Shown: positions 33,727 to 41,816 of the stretch, piece by piece
Numbering within the stretch: the stretch's first letter is position 1
Layout of the letters: each line of letters begins with the position of its first letter
Source: DASQUK01 sp963813485
GTDB taxonomy: Bacteria > Actinomycetota > Acidimicrobiia > Acidimicrobiales > VFJN01
Assembly (NCBI GenBank): GCA_963813485.1
Contig: CAWEZE010000012.1
Coordinates: forward strand, 62,001-126,000
Length of the DNA stretch: 64,000 bases
Direction of reading: 5' to 3'
Notes under the pieces: model-generated
Database searches by the model: none
What the model saw: the letters and a program-made list of their open reading frames with translations, nothing else
What the model was told of the DNA's origin: nothing
Translations under genes and position numbers: made by a program

Positions 33727-34791
33727 TCAGCCGGTTGACATCGCCTGGTCGGCGAGGATACGGCCGACCAGCGGAGTGAACTTGAAACCATGGCCGCTGC
33801 AGGCGGAGCCGATAACCACCGGTCCCCGGCGTTCCAGGAGGAAGTCCTCCGTCGGGGTCGTGGTGTAGAGGCACGTCGCCGGGTGGATCGGCGCCGGCTC
33901 GAGCCCTGGTAGCCAGTCCTCCACGTATCGCCGCATCCGCTCGGAGGCCACGGGATCGGCCGCCCCGGGTGGGTCGTCCGCAGGGTCGGTGACGGGACCG
34001 GTCATGTGCTCGGCGACCTTGACGCCCTCACCGGGGCTGATCAGCCCGTAGCGCCAGGCGTCTGGCCGATGGTGGATGAAGCTCGGCCACTCGGACGCAG
34101 GCGGGGCGGAGGCGTGTCGCGGCGCGAAGTGTTGGATCCGCTCCCGGGTCACCCGCAACGGCGGTAGGGAAACCCGCCGGCCCAGAACCGCCGGAAGCCA
34201 GGCCCCGGCAGTCACCACGGCGGCCGGGGCCGTCCACTCGTTGTCGGCGGCCCGGAGAAGCACGCGGTCGTCGGTCCACGTGAGGGTCGCCGGTCCGGTC
34301 GCGTATCGCACGTCGGCTCCCAGGGCGGCGGCTCGACGCTGCAGGGCGAGCACGGTGGCGTCGGCGAGGCAGCGACCGGCTCCTGGGCAATGGACGACGC
34401 CGCCCTCGAACCGCATGCCCGGCCATCGTTCGCGCGCTGCGCCCGCCGTCAGAAGTTCGTGCTCGACGTCGCAGGCAGCGAGCGCCGAAGCGACGGGCGC
34501 GACCAACGCCGGCACGCCATGGTCGAGCCCGCCGGTGATCTCCAGCAGCGTCGTGTCGGCGTCCGCCTCGAGCTCGCGCCAGAGTGGCAGCGCGGCCTGG
34601 ACCATGCGCACGTAGCGAGGGTCGGCGTACGCGTAGCGGAAGATGCGGCTGGTGCCGTGGCTGCTGCCGCGGGCATGGCCCTGTGCGAACTGCTCGACGA
34701 GCACCACCGATCGGCCTCGACGGGCCAGCCACCACGCCGTCGCCGAACCCATCGCGCCGGCCCCGATGACGACCACATCGACACGCTGCAT
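33727..34791 (-). CDS. FAD-dependent amine oxidase, SolA / monomeric sarcosine oxidase type
   Basis: 354 residues. The Rossmann motif VVIGAGAMGSATAWWLARRG is at residues 6-25. HGTSRIFRYAYADPRYV is typical of N-methyltryptophan/sarcosine oxidases. The C-terminal GSACSGHGFKFTPLVG contains Cys331, the expected covalent flavin attachment site. It oxidises an N-methyl or secondary amine, releasing hydrogen peroxide; the substrate is not predictable. ATG 34791 is chosen; a GTG three codons earlier is possible. Confidence 0.9.
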   Translation of the reverse strand: MQRVDVVVIGAGAMGSATAWWLARRGRSVVLVEQFAQGHARGSSHGTSRIFRYAYADPRYVRMVQAALPLWRELEADADTTLLEITGGLDHGVPALVAPVASALAACDVEHELLTAGAARERWPGMRFEGGVVHCPGAGRCLADATVLALQRRAAALGADVRYATGPATLTWTDDRVLLRAADNEWTAPAAVVTAGAWLPAVLGRRVSLPPLRVTRERIQHFAPRHASAPPASEWPSFIHHRPDAWRYGLISPGEGVKVAEHMTGPVTDPADDPPGAADPVASERMRRYVEDWLPGLEPAPIHPATCLYTTTPTEDFLLERRGPVVIGSACSGHGFKFTPLVGRILADQAMSTG

Positions 34792-34886
34792 GAGTGTCAC
34801 ACCCGCCCAGTACAGTCACTGTGCCCGGTTCGACGTCGACCGCACAACGGCGTCCTCCACGACCACGTTCATGTCTGGAGGCCGCC

Positions 34887-35915
34887 ATGTCCGGCGACGT
34901 CGTTTCCCTGCCTGACTCGTCTCCTCTGTGGGACGCGCACGAGCATCCCGATCGCCAGCTCGACCCTGGGGCGATGCTGTGCTCCTGCGTCACCTGTGAG
35001 GCAATGATTCTCGCTCAAGCCGAGCGAACACCCGGCATGGGCATCGCCCTGGCGACCGCCTGCGATCGGATCGTGGTGGCGGCCGAGTACCTGGCCGAGG
35101 TCATGGGCGTCGACCGCACGCTCACGCCGTTGCTCTACGTCCGCGACGACTACGTGAGGCGGTTGTACCTCCCCGTGGACGGATGGCGGTTCATCCCGCC
35201 ACGCCGCTGGTGGTCGGAAGCCTGCCACGAAGACGAGGGAGCAGCCGGTCGGCGACACGTGAGGCACCGGGTCGCCAAGCGCCAGTCCGACGCCAACCGC
35301 CGGCGATGGCTCGATGCGGTAGACGCCGCATCAGCCGCACCTATTGCTCCCGTCACCTTCGTGCCGGTGGCAGAGGCGGTGCGTCCGTGGCGGCAGCAGC
35401 ACCGCCCGCTGCTCGCAGAACTGGGCGCCTGGGCGCTGTCGTGCGGCCGCTCGGTCGACCTCGATCTGGTGGCGCTGATCCTCGCAGCGCACGGGACCGG
35501 ATTCGCCAAGGTTCCACCGGGTTCGTGGACGCGGACGGGCGTGCACCGGTGTGTCAGCGTCGACGTGCCCAACTGGTGCGCGCGGGCGAGCGTGCTCTGG
35601 CCCGAAGCCGTGCCCACGGCGTTGTGGCAGTTCCTCGACTTCCTGGTTGCGACCGATCGACTCCATCGCGACAGCGATCCGATCGACGAGCTCCGCAAGC
35701 CGTTGATGTGCTACGGCGGGCTCGATCTGTCAGGTCGTGAGCGTGAGCACGACGCAGAGCCGGACGATGCGGCCGTCCCCGATGCCGATACGGACGACCC
35801 ACCGATCCGCTGTGAGTGCTACGTGCGGTACCGCGGGCCGACCCACGGCGAGCTGACCGACCTCGCGGCGGCGGGCGCCCGGTTGCTCGGACACGCCCAG
35901 CCCCTGGCCGAGTGA
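34887..35915 (+). CDS. Unrecognised protein with Cys clusters at both ends
   Basis: 342 residues. ATG follows GGAGG at 34877-34881. No family is recognised. Near the N-terminus is MLCSCVTCE and near the C-terminus IRCECYVRY, which could together or separately bind a metal. The centre is helical and Trp/Arg-rich (GWRFIPPRRWWSEACHEDE). A second helical domain includes VPVAEAVRPWRQQHRPLLAEL and FLDFLVATDRLHRDSDP. No signal peptide or membrane segment is seen, so it is probably cytosolic. It is divergent from the SolA-like gene. Confidence 0.75.
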   Translation: MSGDVVSLPDSSPLWDAHEHPDRQLDPGAMLCSCVTCEAMILAQAERTPGMGIALATACDRIVVAAEYLAEVMGVDRTLTPLLYVRDDYVRRLYLPVDGWRFIPPRRWWSEACHEDEGAAGRRHVRHRVAKRQSDANRRRWLDAVDAASAAPIAPVTFVPVAEAVRPWRQQHRPLLAELGAWALSCGRSVDLDLVALILAAHGTGFAKVPPGSWTRTGVHRCVSVDVPNWCARASVLWPEAVPTALWQFLDFLVATDRLHRDSDPIDELRKPLMCYGGLDLSGREREHDAEPDDAAVPDADTDDPPIRCECYVRYRGPTHGELTDLAAAGARLLGHAQPLAE

Positions 35916-35999
35916 GCGGGAGGCTCGGATGCGCAAGTGAGGTGGCTCAGGGGACCAGCGCCTCACCGGTCTCGAGCAACGTCTTGAGCACCGGCAGGT

Positions 36000-36014
36000 G
36001 AATAACTGTTATTC
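36000..36014. promoter_or_regulatory. TetR-type operator overlapping the promoter
   Basis: GAATAAC-T-GTTATTC is a perfect 15-base palindrome. The -10 box TATTCT (36010-36015) overlaps its right arm and ends seven bases before the GTG of the TetR gene. A repressor bound here would block its own leaderless promoter. Confidence 0.75.
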
Positions 36015-36022
36015 TGGACCTC

Positions 36023-36682
36023 GTGCCGACCGCCGCCGCAACTAGGACCCGCACCGGAACCACGGAAGCGGCCACCGCAACCGCCACTCCGGATCCCTCC
36101 GTACGTGATCGGCTGGTGACGGCGGCGGCCGAGGTGTTCGCCGAGCGGGGCTACGAGGGCACCCGCGTCCAGGAGATCGTCCGCCGGGCCGGCCTCAGCA
36201 CCGGCGCCATCTACACCAACTTCCGCAACAAGGCCGACCTCTTGCTCGCCGCCGTGGGCACCGCCCAGGTCGACTCCCTGTTCGCCAGCATCGAGCTCGC
36301 CGGCGACGCGGCCGACGGGCTGCGCTTGGCCGGCCACGAGCTGCCGACCGCGCGCCAGGACACGCGGCCGCTGCTGTTCGAGGCCATGGTGGCCGCCCGC
36401 CGCGATCCCGAGGTGGCGGCGCTGCTGCGCAGGCGGCTGATGAAGTTCCGGTCCCTCATGGCCCACGCGGTCGCCTCTGGGCAGCGCGACGGCAGCGTGG
36501 CGGCCGACGTCGACGTCGACGCCGCCGCCGAGTTCTGTCAGGCACTGGGCATGGGCTTCCTGCTCATGGAGGCCGTGGGGCTGCGGCACTCGGGCGACAC
36601 CGAATGGCGCCAACTCATCGATCGCCTGGTGGACTCCATCACGCCCGGCGACGGGAAGGAGCACAGCCGTGGCCAGCAATGA
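36023..36682 (+). CDS. TetR/AcrR-family transcriptional regulator
   Basis: 219 residues. The helix-turn-helix reads LVTAAAEVFAERGYEGTRVQ and RAGLSTGAIYTNFRNKADLL at residues 32-80, followed by a helical ligand domain. The first 28 residues are Thr/Ala-rich. The palindrome at 36000-36014 strongly suggests autorepression. The stop lies 13 bases inside the next gene, so regulator and diiron protein form one operon. Confidence 0.93.
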   Translation: MPTAAATRTRTGTTEAATATATPDPSVRDRLVTAAAEVFAERGYEGTRVQEIVRRAGLSTGAIYTNFRNKADLLLAAVGTAQVDSLFASIELAGDAADGLRLAGHELPTARQDTRPLLFEAMVAARRDPEVAALLRRRLMKFRSLMAHAVASGQRDGSVAADVDVDAAAEFCQALGMGFLLMEAVGLRHSGDTEWRQLIDRLVDSITPGDGKEHSRGQQ

Positions 36683-37808
36683 GCAGCTGATCGGCAGGCA
36701 AGACGTCGACGACCTCGAGGCGATCCTCGCGGTCGCCAACACCGACGTCGACGAAGCCATCCACACTGTGGCCGACAACTCCGACGCGATCTTCACGTGG
36801 GACTACGAGAAGGGTGCCCGGCCCGCCCTCAACAAGCTGTACGAGAAGGCCAAGAACGCGCAGTGGAACGGCGAGACGGACCTGCCGTGGGACACAGAGG
36901 TCGACGTCGAAAAGCTCGCCAGCGAGATGGGTGGCAACCCGGTCATCCAACGGTTCCGCGAGGCCGCCCGGACCCCCGGCTCACCGTTCGAGCACTTCAC
37001 CGAGCGCGAGTGGACCAACCTCGTCATCGAGGGGCAGAACTGGCGGCTGAGCCAGTTCATGCACGGCGAGCAGGGTGCCCTGCTGTGCACGGCCAAGATC
37101 GTGGAGAGCGTGCCCTGGATCGACGCCAAGTACTACGCCGCCACCCAGGTGATGGACGAGGCTCGCCACGTCGAGGTGTTCGCCAAGTACCTCGACACCA
37201 AGCTCACGGGTCACTACCCGATCAACGCCCACCTGAAGATGCTGCTCGACGACATCATCAACGACAGCCGCTGGGACATGACCTACCTGGGCATGCAGGT
37301 CATGGTCGAGGGACTGGCGCTGGCGGCGTTCGGGTTCATGCACATGCTCACGCAGGACCCGTTGCTCAAGCAGCTCCTGCGCTACGTCATGTCCGACGAG
37401 GCCCGGCACGTGGCGTTCGGGGTGCTGTCGCTGAAGGAGTACTACGGCGAACTGTCCGACGCGGAGCTGCGCGAGCGCCAGGAGTTCGCCTTCGAGGCGG
37501 CGGTGCGGATGCGGGACCGCTTCCTCCAGCAGGAGGTGTGGGAGCGGATGGGCATCGACCCGCGCCCCGTGGTCACCTCGATGCTGGCGATCCCGCCGAA
37601 GGAGAACATGTTCCAGCAGCTGCTGTTCTCCAAGATCGTTCCGAACTGCAAGAAGCTCGGGCTGCTCGATGCCTCGGGCGGCTGGCTGCGGCGCCAGTTC
37701 GAGGAGCTCGGCGTCATCCAGTTCGAGGACTGGGTCGACACGGGCGAGGAGTACGCCGAGCTCGACGAGGTCACGAAGGACCGGCTTGCCGCCGCGGCGG
37801 CAAGCTGA
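36669..37808 (+). CDS. Ferritin-like diiron protein (oxygenase/desaturase-like)
   Basis: 379 residues from a GTG inside the TetR gene. The two diiron half-sites are LSQFMHGEQGALLCTAKIVE with VMDEARHVEVFAKYL (ExxH pair) and MVEGLALAAFGFMHM with VMSDEARHVAFGVLSL. The fold matches ferritin-like proteins related to ribonucleotide reductase R2 and AurF-type oxygenases, often paired with TetR regulators in actinobacteria. Substrate is unknown; a lipid or aromatic compound is plausible. It is expressed under control of the regulator encoded just upstream. Confidence 0.85.
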   Translation: MASNEQLIGRQDVDDLEAILAVANTDVDEAIHTVADNSDAIFTWDYEKGARPALNKLYEKAKNAQWNGETDLPWDTEVDVEKLASEMGGNPVIQRFREAARTPGSPFEHFTEREWTNLVIEGQNWRLSQFMHGEQGALLCTAKIVESVPWIDAKYYAATQVMDEARHVEVFAKYLDTKLTGHYPINAHLKMLLDDIINDSRWDMTYLGMQVMVEGLALAAFGFMHMLTQDPLLKQLLRYVMSDEARHVAFGVLSLKEYYGELSDAELRERQEFAFEAAVRMRDRFLQQEVWERMGIDPRPVVTSMLAIPPKENMFQQLLFSKIVPNCKKLGLLDASGGWLRRQFEELGVIQFEDWVDTGEEYAELDEVTKDRLAAAAAS

Positions 37809-37865
37809 GGTCCTGCGCCTGCGCCGGCCCGTGGCGCGCTAGCCGCTCCCCGCTACCGGTAGCTC

Positions 37866-39123
37866 CTAGCCGGCGGCCGGAGCGGCGTTGATGTCGCCGA
37901 TGCTCCCACCGAGGTCGGGATGCTCGGAACTGAAGATGCCCCAGCGGCTGTCCCACCCGGCCACATTCCACATGTGCATCATCCAGAGGTTGTTCAGCGG
38001 CACTAGCCGGCCGCCTCGGGCCTCGCACTGCTCTTCGCTGGTGTTCTCGTCGCCGACCACGCCCCCGCCGCCGAGGCACAGCTGGCGATGGATGTGCCAC
38101 GGATCATTGTCACCGGCGAAGCCCTCAGGCGGGTTGTCGGGATCGGTGAAGACCAGGTAGCTGAGCCCGACGAGGTGGCTGTCGGGATCGGTGCCGTCGA
38201 AGAGCAGGATCTCGGGCTGCGCGGGGTCGAACGTGCCATCGAGCAGCCCGCTGTTGAGGTAGTGCGCCGCGATGCAGGGCACGTACGGGCGTGATCTGGC
38301 GCCATCCGGCTGCCTCGGCGGCGGCGGGGGTCGGGTACTTGGCGACCACCTCGTCGGACTTCTGCACCTCGGCCGCGAGCGTGACGCGGGTCTTCGCATC
38401 GAGCGGCGTGAAGGGCACCGGCCCACGGTGTCCGTGGCCGGCGTTGCCCTCGTTGCCGTAGCCCGACTGCTCGCACGCCGAGGTTCCGTCGGCGGCTATG
38501 ACGACATTGGTGTGGCCTTCGACCTGTTCGCCCGCGGCGTGATGGTCCGTGCCCCCGGCCATGTCGTGGCCCGCCGTCGCCTCGCCACCGTGCGAGTGGC
38601 CTGCCTCCTCGCCCTCGGCGTGGTGGTGCTCGGAGGCGAAGGCGGGGGCGATCGCCAGCGTCGACACGACCGCCACCGCCAGCCCGCTGAAGCCGATGCC
38701 CGCCATTCCCACGGTCGGACGGACGGACTGCTGGGCGAGCGCCGGCCGCGCCAGGACCGCCAGCGAGATCGCAACGATGCCGACCTCGAGGCCGGTGGCC
38801 AGCCCGTCGGCCAGCGAGATCGGCTCGGGGTCCCACGCACCGGGACCGATGGGCACGCCCCACACTCTGGACATGATCCAGGTGCCGATCACGAACGCGT
38901 TGACGACGGCGCCGAGTGCCAGGACGGTCCGACTTGGGCGGACCATGATCCCCACCGCCCAGCTCAGCTGGAACCACGCCACCACGGCGAAGAACGTGCC
39001 GTGCCGCCAGCTGACGTCGAAGTGTTCCCCGGCGTAGGCGAAGTGGATCACCCCGGCTCCCAGCGAGAACGCCACGAGGACCCAGTGGAGGTACCGCCCT
39101 GCGGTCCCGTCTTTCGTCGTCAT
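37866..39123 (-). CDS. Membrane protein with His-rich linker and secreted C-terminal domain, one frameshift
   Basis: About 418 residues once repaired. Four or more helices occupy the first 170 residues (VLVAFSLGAGVIHFAYAGEHF, FAVVAWFQLSWAVGIMV, and so on). A linker dense in His, Gly and Glu follows (EHHHAEGEEAGHSHGGEA), then an extracellular domain. In the domain, the frame shifts near 38287: ACGCCCGTACG carries one C more than the homologous reading ITPYVPCIAAHYLNSGL requires. The remaining domain has DPDSHLVGLSYLVFTDPD, NDPWHIHRQLCLGG and NNLWMMHMWNVAGW, all His/Trp-rich. Metal, probably copper, handling is an inference from these residues. Confidence 0.7.
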
Positions 39124-39280
39124 CGAGGCCCCCCGATCGGTGCACGCGGCGTGCAGGAACTGTACCCGAGGGGCATGGCCGGATATCCGTCGATCGGGTA
39201 AAGATCAGCCGATATCACCCGACGGGCGCCGATCGCGCCGACGGTGGCCACCAAAACCGTCCGCCGTAACATCGGGCGCC

Positions 39281-40567
39281 ATGGATCCCCGCAATCGGTT
39301 CCTCCTGTCCGGCGTGGTGGCGGCAACGGTGACGGCTGCCGCCTGGCGACCGTTCGACCGATCGGCGGCCACTCCCGGGTCGCCCCTGCAATTCTTCTCG
39401 GCCCTCCCCACGTCGGAGATGCCGCTGCCGACGCTCGGCCTGCAGGGGGTCGTGGGCCTGCTGGCCGCCCGGAACGGCGGGGCCCGAGGCCTCCGGGGCG
39501 CAGTGGGGTTGGGGCTGACGGCGGCGTCGTTCGCTGGGCTGGCCGCACTGCAGCAGGAGGCGGGCCGCTCGGACGACGTCCTCGAGCAGGCGCTGCAGGA
39601 GGGCCTGGGCGCCGACTATCGCAAGCGGATCTCCGAGCCGTTCAGCCCCCGGCCGGACGTCCCCCTGACCCGCCGGTCGGCCATGCTGTCCGGCTTCGGT
39701 GTGCGCCGCCGCTACGCCGCCGCCCGTGACCTGTCGTATGGCGACCACGGGCGCCACAACCGCCTCGACATCTGGCGCCGCGCCGACCTGCCTGCCGACG
39801 CGGGGGCGCCGGTGTTGGTACAGGTGCACGGTGGCGCCTGGACGATGGGGGAGAAGCGTGGGCAGGCCCATCCGCTGATGGCGCACCTGGCCGAGAGGGG
39901 CTGGGTGTGCGTGGCCATCAACTACCGGCTCAGCCCCCGGGCGCGCTGGCCCGACCACATCGTCGACGTGAAGCGTGCCCTCGCCTGGACCAAGGCCAAC
40001 ATCGCCGAGCACGGCGGCGACTCGTCGTTCGTGGCGATCACCGGAGGATCCGCGGGGGGCCACCTGGCGGCGCTGGCCGCACTCACGCCCGACCTCGCGA
40101 GCTTCCAGCCCGGATTCGAGGACGCCGACACCAGCGTCATCGCCGCCGTCCCGTTCTACGGCGTGTACGACTTCACCAACCGCGACGGGTCCGCGGGCCG
40201 GGCCCTGGTCCCGTTCCTCGAGCGTCAGGTCATGCGGTCCACCCTGGCCGACAATCGGGCGGTCTGGGACGAGGCGTCGCCGATGAGCCACGTCCGGCCC
40301 GACGCGCCGCCGTTCTTCGTCCTCCACGGCACCAACGACGTGCTGGTGCCGGTGGAGCAGGCCCGGTCGTTCGTGCGGTCCCTACGCGCCGTCTCCCGCA
40401 ACCCGGTCGTGTACGCCGAGCTGCCACGGGCTCAACACGCCTTCGACCTCCTGCCGTCGGTGCGGGTCCACCACACCGTTCGCGCCGTCGAGCGGTTCCT
40501 CGCCGTCGTGCGCAGCGAACATGGTGGCGCCACCCCGGCGGAGGCGGTGATCTCGGACCGGGTCTGA
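39281..40567 (+). CDS. Alpha/beta hydrolase, HSL/esterase type, with N-terminal membrane segment
   Basis: 428 residues. The N-terminus is hydrophobic (FLLSGVVAATVTAAAW) with a further hydrophobic region to about residue 90. The hydrolase domain from about residue 145 has the oxyanion motif VQVHGGAWTMGEK, the nucleophile elbow GGSAGGHLAALA, FVLHGTNDVLVPVEQA (Asp) and AQHAFDLL (His). It is a carboxylesterase or lipase of the hormone-sensitive-lipase group and probably acts at the membrane. The -10 box TAACAT at 39267-39272 ends eight bases before ATG. Confidence 0.9.
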   Translation: MDPRNRFLLSGVVAATVTAAAWRPFDRSAATPGSPLQFFSALPTSEMPLPTLGLQGVVGLLAARNGGARGLRGAVGLGLTAASFAGLAALQQEAGRSDDVLEQALQEGLGADYRKRISEPFSPRPDVPLTRRSAMLSGFGVRRRYAAARDLSYGDHGRHNRLDIWRRADLPADAGAPVLVQVHGGAWTMGEKRGQAHPLMAHLAERGWVCVAINYRLSPRARWPDHIVDVKRALAWTKANIAEHGGDSSFVAITGGSAGGHLAALAALTPDLASFQPGFEDADTSVIAAVPFYGVYDFTNRDGSAGRALVPFLERQVMRSTLADNRAVWDEASPMSHVRPDAPPFFVLHGTNDVLVPVEQARSFVRSLRAVSRNPVVYAELPRAQHAFDLLPSVRVHHTVRAVERFLAVVRSEHGGATPAEAVISDRV

Positions 40568-40605
40568 GGCCGAGCGGGTTGCGCGGCGGTCCACCCCGCC
40601 CAGCC

Positions 40606-40636
40606 AACTTCCGGACGCCCTCCCCGCCCGGAAGTT
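40606..40636. terminator. Hairpin A in the esterase-pirin convergent gap
   Basis: AACTTCCGG and CCGGAAGTT are perfect nine-base arms. The 162-base gap 40568-40729 between the two stop codons contains this and a second hairpin and no gene. Confidence 0.5.
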
Positions 40637-40653
40637 CCCCGGCTTGGCCTCCA

Positions 40654-40688
40654 CCGGTCCGACACGAGGCGGTGATGTGCCGGACCGG
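40654..40688. terminator. Hairpin B in the esterase-pirin convergent gap
   Basis: CCGGTCCG and CGGACCGG form an eight-base stem with a 19-base loop. With hairpin A it would terminate transcription from both sides. Confidence 0.4.
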
Positions 40689-40729
40689 CGGAAGCCGTAC
40701 AGTGTAAGGAGAGCCGGGCCGAATCCCAC

Positions 40730-41698
40730 TCAGTCGCCGAGGTGTTCGGCCGGGATCTGCCCCATGCGCCCCGCCTGGTAGTCGTCGAACGCCTGGGCCA
40801 GCTCGGCACGGGTGTTCATGACGAACGGCCCGTACTGCGCCACCGGCTCCCGGATGGGCAGGCCGCCGAGCAGCAGGACCTCGAGGTTGGGGGCGGCGCT
40901 GTCCTGCGTGGTGTCCTGCGTCCCCAGGACCAGATGGCCGCCGGTTCCGAACACGACCAGCTGGCCGCTGTGGACGGGCTGGCGCGCCGAGCCGACCGTC
41001 CCCCGCCCGGCGAGCACGTACGCCAGGGCGTTGAAGTCGGGCGGCCATGGCACCTGCAGCTCCGCTCCGGGGGCGACGGTGGCGTGGACCAGCGTGATCG
41101 GGGTGTGCGTGACGCCTGGGCCTTCGTGGCCCGCGAGGTCGCCGGCGATCAGCCGCAGCACGGCGCCTCCGTCGGGGGAGCGCAGCAGGGTGACCTGGCC
41201 ACCACGGATGTCCTGGTAGCGAGGCGGCGTGAACTTGTCGGCCGCCGGCAGGTTCACCCACAGCTGGATGCCGTGGAACAGGCCGCCGCTGGCGACCAGC
41301 TCGTCCGGCGGGCGCTCGATGTGGAGGATGCCGGCGCCGGCGGTCATCCACTGGGTGTCGCCGTTGGTGATGAGCCCGCCGCCACCGGTCGAGTCACGGT
41401 GCTGGAAGGTCCCGTCGATCATGTAGGTGACGGTCTCGAAGCCGCGGTGCGGGTGCCACGGCGTGCCCTTGGGCTCGCCGGGCGCATACTCCACCTCGCC
41501 CATCTGGTCCATGTGGATGAACGGGTCCAGGTCGGCGCTCGACACCCCCGCGAACGCCCGGCGCACGGGGAAGCCCTCGCCCTCGAAACCGGCCGGCGCC
41601 GTGGTGACCGAACGGACGGGGCGCTCCGTCGAGACCGTGGGGTCGGGCTCGGGGACGGCGGGCAGCGTGAGGGGATCGGCAACGGTGATGGCGGGCAT
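40730..41698 (-). CDS. Pirin family protein (bicupin)
   Basis: 322 residues. The metal site of the N-terminal cupin is clear: FIHMDQMGEV, then GTPWHPHRGFETVTYMIDG (His-x-His) and the distal GDTQWMTAGAGILHIE. The C-terminal cupin is less conserved. ATG 41698 is preceded by AGGAGGAA. Bacterial pirins bind iron or other metals, and some act as quercetin dioxygenases or metabolic regulators; which applies is unknown. It is divergent from the acylase gene. Confidence 0.92.
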   Translation of the reverse strand: MPAITVADPLTLPAVPEPDPTVSTERPVRSVTTAPAGFEGEGFPVRRAFAGVSSADLDPFIHMDQMGEVEYAPGEPKGTPWHPHRGFETVTYMIDGTFQHRDSTGGGGLITNGDTQWMTAGAGILHIERPPDELVASGGLFHGIQLWVNLPAADKFTPPRYQDIRGGQVTLLRSPDGGAVLRLIAGDLAGHEGPGVTHTPITLVHATVAPGAELQVPWPPDFNALAYVLAGRGTVGSARQPVHSGQLVVFGTGGHLVLGTQDTTQDSAAPNLEVLLLGGLPIREPVAQYGPFVMNTRAELAQAFDDYQAGRMGQIPAEHLGD

Positions 41699-41803
41699 GG
41701 CGTTCCTCCTGGTCCCCTTCGACAACAACTTGCGTGCACAAGTATTCCACCCGAGGCTACATCCCCGCCGCACGCCGGGCGGGCGCCGGCGCCCACCGCC
41801 TGA

Positions 41804-41809
41804 TATAGA
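41804..41809 (+). promoter_or_regulatory. -10 box of the acylase gene, leaderless type
   Basis: TATAGA ends seven bases before the ATG at 41817, close to the actinobacterial consensus. No ribosome site is present. Confidence 0.5.
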
Positions 41810-41816
41810 ACGTTCG

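Noticed and set aside
35947..36003. Minus-strand frame reading HLPVLKTLLETGEALVP before a stop, suggesting the end of a lost gene
   Set aside because: Only about 18 residues are protein-like and the frame runs straight into the TetR operator. Too short to assign.
37852..37863. Palindrome GCTACCGGTAGC between the diiron gene and the convergent membrane-protein gene
   Set aside because: Twelve bases with no loop. Could help termination but is too short to call.
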